Of a stretch of DNA of 10,205 bases, positions 6,261 to 10,205 are shown in pieces. The position numbers were made by a program, and so were the translations under genes. A model generated the notes under the pieces. The model ran no database searches, had not been told where the DNA came from, and worked only from the letters and a program-made list of their open reading frames with translations. Source of the DNA: Oxalobacteraceae bacterium (GTDB lineage Bacteria; Pseudomonadota; Gammaproteobacteria; Burkholderiales; Burkholderiaceae_D); the NCBI GenBank assembly GCA_947446335.1, contig CANFGA010000066.1, positions 1 to 10,205 of the forward strand. The letters are read 5' to 3'. Every line of letters starts with the position of its first letter. Position 1 is the stretch's first letter.

Positions 6261-6288
6261 GACTGGCTCAAAAAAACTGGCGCCAGTC
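6261..6288 (-). terminator. possible terminator at the ppsR / EAL gene junction
   Basis: GACTGGC (6261-6267) and GCCAGTC (6282-6288) form a 7-bp inverted repeat around an A-rich loop, covering the stop codon of the EAL gene. Nested in it is the perfect 12-base palindrome ACTGGCGCCAGT (6276-6287), which on the minus strand runs directly into seven T. The nested hairpin (4-bp stem, 4-base loop) is short, so termination strength is uncertain. It could serve the EAL gene; nothing better is visible for ppsR. Confidence 0.4.
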
Positions 6289-7482
6289 CTTCAACCAGGC
6301 CGGAAAATCGTCCAGCGCCATCGGCTTGGCGATGTAATAGCCTTGGGCGTAGGTGCAACCCATCCCTTGCAAGAAGTCCCAGTCGGCCTCGGTTTCCACC
6401 CCCACCGCCACCGAGCGCCGATCCAGGCTGCGCGCCAGGCCAAGACAGGTGCGCAGCACCGTAGCCAGCGCGGGCGACTTCGAGGCGCCTTCGACAAAGC
6501 CGCGATCGATCTTCAGTTCGGAAAATGGAATACGCGCCAGCGATTGCAAGTTGGTGCAACCGGTACCGTAATCGTCGATCGCCAGCCCGAAACCCTGCAT
6601 CCGCAAGCGCAGCAAACGCTCCAGAAACAGCAAATCGGTCGACAGCACGGCCGACTCCGGCAATTCAAAGGTGATGTAATCGGCCAGCATCCGGTGCTGC
6701 GCCAGGCAGGCGTTCATCTGCGCCATGAACGACGATTCAAGCAGCGTATGGGGCGACAGATTGATCGAAATCGCAATCGGCAACCCCTGGTCATGCAGCG
6801 TGCGGCAACCGGCGACCGATGCCTCGATCATGCTCCAGTCCAGAAAATCGACGCGCCCGCGCTGCTGCAGCGGCAGTATGAAATCGACCGGATCGAGCAC
6901 GCCGTGGCGCGGATGACGCCAGCGCGCAAACGTTTCCAAGCCCTTCACATGGCCGGTTTCAAGCTCGATCATCGGCTGGAAAAACGGTTCGAACTGATGC
7001 GCCTGCAATCCTTGTCCGATTTCTTCGAACGTCAACAAGGGCCGCGCCGCGCGCGCGCCGTCCTTGTCCTTGTCTTGCGGCACCAGGCGCAGAGCGATCA
7101 ACGCGGCCAGGCTCTGCGCGAGAACCGGTTTCGGGAGCGCACCGAGTATGTCGACACCGTGCGCACGCGCGATCGATTCGGCTGAAAACAGCACATCGCG
7201 ACCTTGTACGCCGACGATGATGATGGCGGCGCGGCACTTGGCATGGGCCAGGTGCCGAATCAATTCGATGCCATCCATCCCGGGCAGGGCCAGATCGATC
7301 AGGATCAGATCGATTTGGCCGGAATCGATGGCCGTGACACCATCGAAGCTGCGCAGCGCCGCATGTCCGTTCGCGGCCTCGCTGATGTGACCGGCACCGA
7401 GATGCCTGAGTGTGGCCACCAGCGACTGGCGCTGCAGCGGATCGCCATCGGCCACCAGGAAGTGCAATTGCCCGAGCTCCAT
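6268..7482 (-). CDS. response regulator with REC and degenerate EAL domain
   Basis: A 404-residue protein. Residues 5-130 form a receiver domain: acidic pocket D12/D14, phospho-acceptor D63 in LILIDLALPGMDG, and the conserved lysine K118 in LPKP. The usual Thr/Ser after beta strand 4 appears to be Gly91. Residues about 152-400 form an EAL domain with spacing like RocR: E183, N241 (SINLSP), E273 and E276 (FELPES), D303/D304 (AIDDYGTG), K324 (LKIDRGFV), Q380 (AQGYYIAKP). Two deviations stand out: the EAL signature reads ETF (183-185), and the catalytic glutamate of the EGVE motif is Val360 (VAVGVET). EAL proteins hydrolyse c-di-GMP to pGpG; with these changes it may instead be a weak enzyme or a c-di-GMP receptor. 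No histidine kinase gene is adjacent. The ATG at 7480-7482 has GGAG five bases upstream. Confidence 0.92.
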   Translation of the reverse strand: MELGQLHFLVADGDPLQRQSLVATLRHLGAGHISEAANGHAALRSFDGVTAIDSGQIDLILIDLALPGMDGIELIRHLAHAKCRAAIIIVGVQGRDVLFSAESIARAHGVDILGALPKPVLAQSLAALIALRLVPQDKDKDGARAARPLLTFEEIGQGLQAHQFEPFFQPMIELETGHVKGLETFARWRHPRHGVLDPVDFILPLQQRGRVDFLDWSMIEASVAGCRTLHDQGLPIAISINLSPHTLLESSFMAQMNACLAQHRMLADYITFELPESAVLSTDLLFLERLLRLRMQGFGLAIDDYGTGCTNLQSLARIPFSELKIDRGFVEGASKSPALATVLRTCLGLARSLDRRSVAVGVETEADWDFLQGMGCTYAQGYYIAKPMALDDFPAWLKDWRQFF

Positions 7483-7548
7483 CGCTGCTCCGATCCGTTT
7501 TTTTGATTCGCGCCATGACTGATGCCATGACGGGCGTCAGTTCAGCAT
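7483..7548 (-). promoter_or_regulatory. leader region upstream of the EAL gene
   Basis: This 66-base gap holds an imperfect hairpin (CTGATGCC 7519-7526 with GGCGTCAG 7533-7540, one mismatch in 8 bp) and a direct repeat of GCCATGAC (7512-7519, 7524-7531) with a 12-base period. No T-tract follows the hairpin in either direction and no convincing promoter was found, so the EAL gene may be read through from the upstream operon. Confidence 0.3.
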
Positions 7549-8334
7549 TTACGCTAGATTCTGCCTCAAATGTTCGAAAAAACATACTGCCGCGCAGGCT
7601 GCCACGTTGAGCGACTCGACCTGGCCCCGATGCGGTATCGCGACCCGGTGCGTGGCTTGGGCCAGCAATGCCAAGCTCACGCCCTGCCCTTCATGGCCGA
7701 GCAGCCAGGCCACAGGCTGGCGCAAATCCATGTCGTACAGGCACTGCTCGGCATAGCCGCTGGTGGCGAGCACGGCGATGCTAGACGTCTTGATCAGCGC
7801 GCTCAGATCGACGTTTTCGACAATATCGAGCACGAAATGGGCGCCCATGGCCGCGCGCAATACTTTCGGCGACCAGCAAAATGCAGTACCGGGGCTGCAA
7901 TAGACTTCAGTGATGCCCGCCGCAGCCGCACTGCGCAGAATCGAGCCGACATTGCCCGGATCTTGCAACTGGTCGAGCAGCACCGCCGATGCCAACAAGG
8001 TATCGGGCACGGCGCGCTGCGGCGTGTCGATCACGAACAAGATGCCCACGCCGTGTTCGACCTGGCTCAGCGGCGCATACAGGCTGTCGGGCAAGACGAT
8101 GCATTCGGTCTGCAACGCCTCGCAGCGATTGACCAGATCAAGCGCCTCGGCATGGCCCAACGCGCTGCTGCTGACGATGCACTGCGGCGGCGCGCCGCGC
8201 AGTTGCAGATAAGTCTGGCACAGATGCACGCCATCGAGCAGCGTGCGACCGGCCTTGCGCCGCGCCTGCGAGCTGCCGGCCAGATGCTTCAATTCCTTGT
8301 ACAGCGCATTCTCGCGCGACGAGATCGTCTTCAC
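7549..8334 (-). CDS. TrmH/SpoU-family RNA 2'-O-methyltransferase
   Basis: A 261-residue SPOUT-class enzyme that should transfer methyl from S-adenosylmethionine to a ribose 2'-OH in rRNA or tRNA; the exact target cannot be told. The N-terminal substrate-binding part (about 1-100) has SSRENALYKELKHLAGSSQA and the family GRTLLDGVHL (29-38). The C-terminal SpoU domain carries the three knot motifs: motif 1 LDQLQDPGNVGSILRSAAAAG (about 120-140, Asn128, Arg134), motif 2 LLGHEGQGVS (211-220), and motif 3 IPHRGQVESLNVAACAAV (233-250). The GTG at 8332-8334 was chosen over the ATG at 8350-8352 because homologues begin MK-ISSR-NALYKELK, and GGAG sits 8 bases upstream. This start overlaps the rnhB stop as GTGA, suggesting translational coupling. 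Confidence 0.9.
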   Translation of the reverse strand: MKTISSRENALYKELKHLAGSSQARRKAGRTLLDGVHLCQTYLQLRGAPPQCIVSSSALGHAEALDLVNRCEALQTECIVLPDSLYAPLSQVEHGVGILFVIDTPQRAVPDTLLASAVLLDQLQDPGNVGSILRSAAAAGITEVYCSPGTAFCWSPKVLRAAMGAHFVLDIVENVDLSALIKTSSIAVLATSGYAEQCLYDMDLRQPVAWLLGHEGQGVSLALLAQATHRVAIPHRGQVESLNVAACAAVCFFEHLRQNLA

Positions 8335-8984
8335 AGGCCAGGCTCCAGGCATCCATCGGCTTCCAGCAGCTTTCTGACCGGCGCATAGCTGCGACGGTGC
8401 ACGCTGGAGACGCCGTGCTCAAGCAGGCGGGCCAGATGCAGCTTGGTCGGATAGCCCTTGTGCTGGTCGAAGCCATAGTGCGGGTGAATCAGGTGCAGCG
8501 CCACCATCGCCTCGTCGCGCGCAGTCTTGGCCAGGATCGACGCGGCTGAAATCGCATCGACCTTGTCGTCGCCCTTGACGATCGCGATCGCGCGCAGATC
8601 CATGACCGGGCAGCGATTGCCGTCGATCAAGGCCAGCGTGGCCGGTACAGGCAATGCCTCGATGGCGCGCCGCATCGCCAGCATCGACGCTTGCAAGATA
8701 TTGATCTGGTCGATCTCGGCTTCCGAGCACTCGGCCACGGCCCAGGACAAGGCATCGCGCTTGATCACGATCGCCAGCGCATCGCGCTGCGCCTCGGACA
8801 GTTTTTTTGAGTCGCGCAAACCGGCGATCGGACGCGCCGGGTCGAGAATCACGGCGCCGGCGAACACCGGGCCGGCCAGCGGGCCGCGCCCGGCTTCGTC
8901 GACGCCGCAGATGATCATTTCAAGCGAAAAGTCATCGACATAAGAAGACTGGTCGTCTAGCCAGCCTGGAGTTGAATTATTCAC
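8331..8984 (-). CDS. rnhB: ribonuclease HII
   Basis: A 217-residue protein. RNase HII cleaves 5' of ribonucleotides embedded in DNA, starting ribonucleotide excision repair, and degrades RNA in RNA-DNA hybrids. The four acidic metal ligands are visible at constant offset from E. coli (D16, E17, D108, D126): D29 and E30 in CGVDEAGRGPLAGPV, D121 in LIDGNRCP, and D139 in KGDDKVDAISAASILAK. DSKKLSEAQR (58-67) and the C-terminal HPHYGFDQHKGYPTKLH are also typical. The start is a GTG at 8982-8984 with AAGGA four bases upstream; this adds about 13 residues before the domain relative to E. coli. An internal ATG (8916-8918, residue 23) is possible but has no ribosome site. It follows lpxB by 12 bases and overlaps the methyltransferase gene. 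Confidence 0.95.
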   Translation of the reverse strand: MNNSTPGWLDDQSSYVDDFSLEMIICGVDEAGRGPLAGPVFAGAVILDPARPIAGLRDSKKLSEAQRDALAIVIKRDALSWAVAECSEAEIDQINILQASMLAMRRAIEALPVPATLALIDGNRCPVMDLRAIAIVKGDDKVDAISAASILAKTARDEAMVALHLIHPHYGFDQHKGYPTKLHLARLLEHGVSSVHRRSYAPVRKLLEADGCLEPGL

Positions 8985-8996
8985 ATGTTCCTTGGT

Positions 8997-10205
8997 TCAA
9001 GACCGGCGATGGGAGGAGGCGATCACTTGCATGACCGCCGCTGCGCTCTCTTGCGCGCTGTTGCGCAACAGGCTGTGATGCATGTCGGTGAAACGCTGCA
9101 CCAGTTGCGCGCGGCCAGGGCCGTCGTTCAATTGCTGCCACAGCGCGTCAGCCAGCGCCTGCGGGCTGGCGGCGTCTTGCAACAATTCGGGCACCAGAAA
9201 TTGACGCGCCAGAATGTTGGGCAAACCGATCCACGGCTGGTAACCCATGTGGCGCATGATGTGCCACGACGCAGCCATCATCTTGTAGGCGATCACCATC
9301 GGTTTTTTGAACAGGGCAACTTCCAGCGATGCAGTGCCGGAAGCGACCAGTACCGCATCGCTGGCCTCGATCGCCAGATGCGACTGGCCATCGAGCAGCA
9401 TGATCCCCAGTTCATCCACGCTGGCTTCGCCCAGCAAGGCCAGAAAATACTGGCGCTGCTTCAAGCCCGCCATCGGCACCACAAAACGCAGCGCCGGTTC
9501 GCGCAAGCGCAGCAATCTGGCGGCGGCGATGAACGCAGCCGCATTGTATTTCAGTTCCGACATCCGGCTGCCCGGCATCAACGTCACCACGCAACCATCC
9601 TGCGGCAAGCCGAGCGTGCGGCGCGCCTGGCCCTGATTCGGCAGCAAAGGGATCACTTCGGCCAGCGGATGACCGACATAAGTCACCGGCACGCCGGCAG
9701 CCTCGTAAATGGCTTGCTCGAACGGAAAGATCACCAGCATGTGCGAGACCGCCTTGACGACCTGCTTGATGCGCCCGCCACGCCAGGCCCAGATCTGCGG
9801 CCCGATGTAATGGACGGTGGGAATCCCGGCGGCCTTCAGCTGCAATTCAAGCCCCAGATTGAAGCCCGGATAATCAGCGCCGATGAAGACGCTCGGGCGC
9901 TCCTCGAGCAACCTGTCGCGCAGTGCATTTTGTATGCCCTTGATGTCGCGGTAGCGCGGAATCACCTCGAACAGACCGCGCACCGTGAGGCGCTCCATCG
10001 GCCAATCCGAGACAAAACCCTGGGCCATCATCTGTTCGCCGCCGATGCCGTGAAAGCGCGCCTGCGGCAGCAGCGGCTTCAAGCCAGAGAGCAAGCGCGC
10101 CGCCAGCAAGTCGCCCGACACTTCCCCCGCGACCAGCGCGACCGAGATGCCAGAGCCCGATGCTGCGGCAGCCGATGCTGCGGCAGCCGATGCTGCGGCA
10201 GCCGA
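8997..10205 (-). CDS. lpxB: lipid-A-disaccharide synthase, 5' end beyond window
   Basis: GT19-family glycosyltransferase joining UDP-2,3-diacylglucosamine and lipid X into the lipid A disaccharide at the inner membrane. The frame is open to the right edge. From the conserved VALVAGEVSGDLLAARLL onward about 380 residues are present, close to the full 382 of E. coli, so the core is intact. Typical motifs in order: GEVSGDLLAARL, FHGIGGEQMMAQGF, GPQIWAWRGGRIKQV, FPFEQAIYEAAGVPVTYVGH, LMPGSRMSELKYN, VASGTASLEVALFKKPMV and GYQPWIGLPNILA. The GTG at 10119-10121 lies inside the invariant GEVSGD motif and cannot be the start. Upstream of that motif the frame reads SGSGISVALVAGE, preceded by three Ser-Ala-Ala-Ala-Ala units from a 15-bp DNA repeat, so the protein probably has an unusual low-complexity N-terminus. 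First gene of the visible lpxB-rnhB-methyltransferase operon. Confidence 0.93.
   Translation of the reverse strand, partial: SAAAASAAAASAAAASGSGISVALVAGEVSGDLLAARLLSGLKPLLPQARFHGIGGEQMMAQGFVSDWPMERLTVRGLFEVIPRYRDIKGIQNALRDRLLEERPSVFIGADYPGFNLGLELQLKAAGIPTVHYIGPQIWAWRGGRIKQVVKAVSHMLVIFPFEQAIYEAAGVPVTYVGHPLAEVIPLLPNQGQARRTLGLPQDGCVVTLMPGSRMSELKYNAAAFIAAARLLRLREPALRFVVPMAGLKQRQYFLALLGEASVDELGIMLLDGQSHLAIEASDAVLVASGTASLEVALFKKPMVIAYKMMAASWHIMRHMGYQPWIGLPNILARQFLVPELLQDAASPQALADALWQQLNDGPGRAQLVQRFTDMHHSLLRNSAQESAAAVMQVIASSHRRS
10158..10205 (-). repeat. 15-bp tandem repeat in the lpxB 5' coding region
   Basis: The unit CGATGCTGCGGCAGC (plus strand) occurs perfectly three times (10158-10172, 10173-10187, 10188-10202) plus three bases of a fourth, and is cut by the window edge. 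Being a multiple of three it keeps the lpxB frame, adding Ser-Ala-Ala-Ala-Ala per unit when read on the minus strand. Total copy number is unknown. Confidence 0.93.

Noticed and set aside
5324..6559. 411-residue open frame on the minus strand opposite ppsR
   Set aside because: No domain is visible and it runs across the hexanucleotide repeat (giving a WYWYWY stretch) and into the EAL gene in another frame. It is a shadow of ppsR.
6343..7185. 280-residue plus-strand open frame opposite the EAL gene
   Set aside because: Low-complexity Arg/Gln/His composition and no ribosome site. The REC-EAL protein on the other strand explains the open frame.
7570..8388. 272-residue plus-strand open frame opposite the RNA methyltransferase
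   Set aside because: Composition is typical of an antisense shadow, and the minus strand has all three SpoU motifs.

Overview
The window looks like ordinary chromosome from a betaproteobacterium of the order Burkholderiales, most like the Oxalobacteraceae (Herminiimonas/Janthinobacterium-like). This is inferred from moderately high GC, the short 102-residue H-NS form common in this order, and the neighbourhoods ratA/smpB, ppsA/ppsR and lpxB-rnhB-RNA methyltransferase. No tRNA, rRNA, CRISPR array, insertion sequence, phage gene or integrase is visible. The placement rests on recognised protein families, not on a database search.

Layout. Positions 1-140 (minus) hold the 5' end of a RatA/COQ10-like START-domain gene, divergent from smpB (240-689, plus). 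A convergent small H-NS-family gene follows (789-1097, minus). Next, all on the minus strand, are a stomatin/slipin (SPFH) gene (1251-2171) closed by a clear intrinsic terminator, an NfeD-family gene just upstream of it (2215-2619), and phosphoenolpyruvate synthase ppsA (2811-5240), with a strong hairpin terminator between ppsA and nfeD. ppsA is divergent from ppsR (5405-6253, plus), its kinase/pyrophosphorylase regulator. A REC-EAL c-di-GMP-type response regulator (6268-7482, minus) converges on ppsR. Upstream of it on the minus strand are a TrmH/SpoU RNA methyltransferase (7549-8334), rnhB (8331-8984) and lpxB (8997 to beyond the right edge), packed as an operon.

How the genes work together. 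PpsA makes PEP from pyruvate. PpsR of the same family inactivates it by phosphorylating a threonine two residues before the catalytic histidine; both residues are visible here (Thr435, His437). NfeD and the slipin are a known membrane-microdomain pair. LpxB makes the lipid A disaccharide and RNase HII removes ribonucleotides from DNA; the pair is a common proteobacterial neighbourhood.

No wholly new system was found. The points most worth a second look are: a 15-bp coding tandem repeat giving Ser-Ala4 units at the lpxB N-terminus, running off the window; a hexanucleotide tandem repeat directly before the ppsR start, followed by a T8 run inside ppsR; a palindromic operator-like site in the ppsA/ppsR intergenic region; an EAL domain that has lost its catalytic-base glutamate and whose EAL signature reads ETF; and a terminator hairpin that leaves little room for a promoter of the nfeD-slipin pair.
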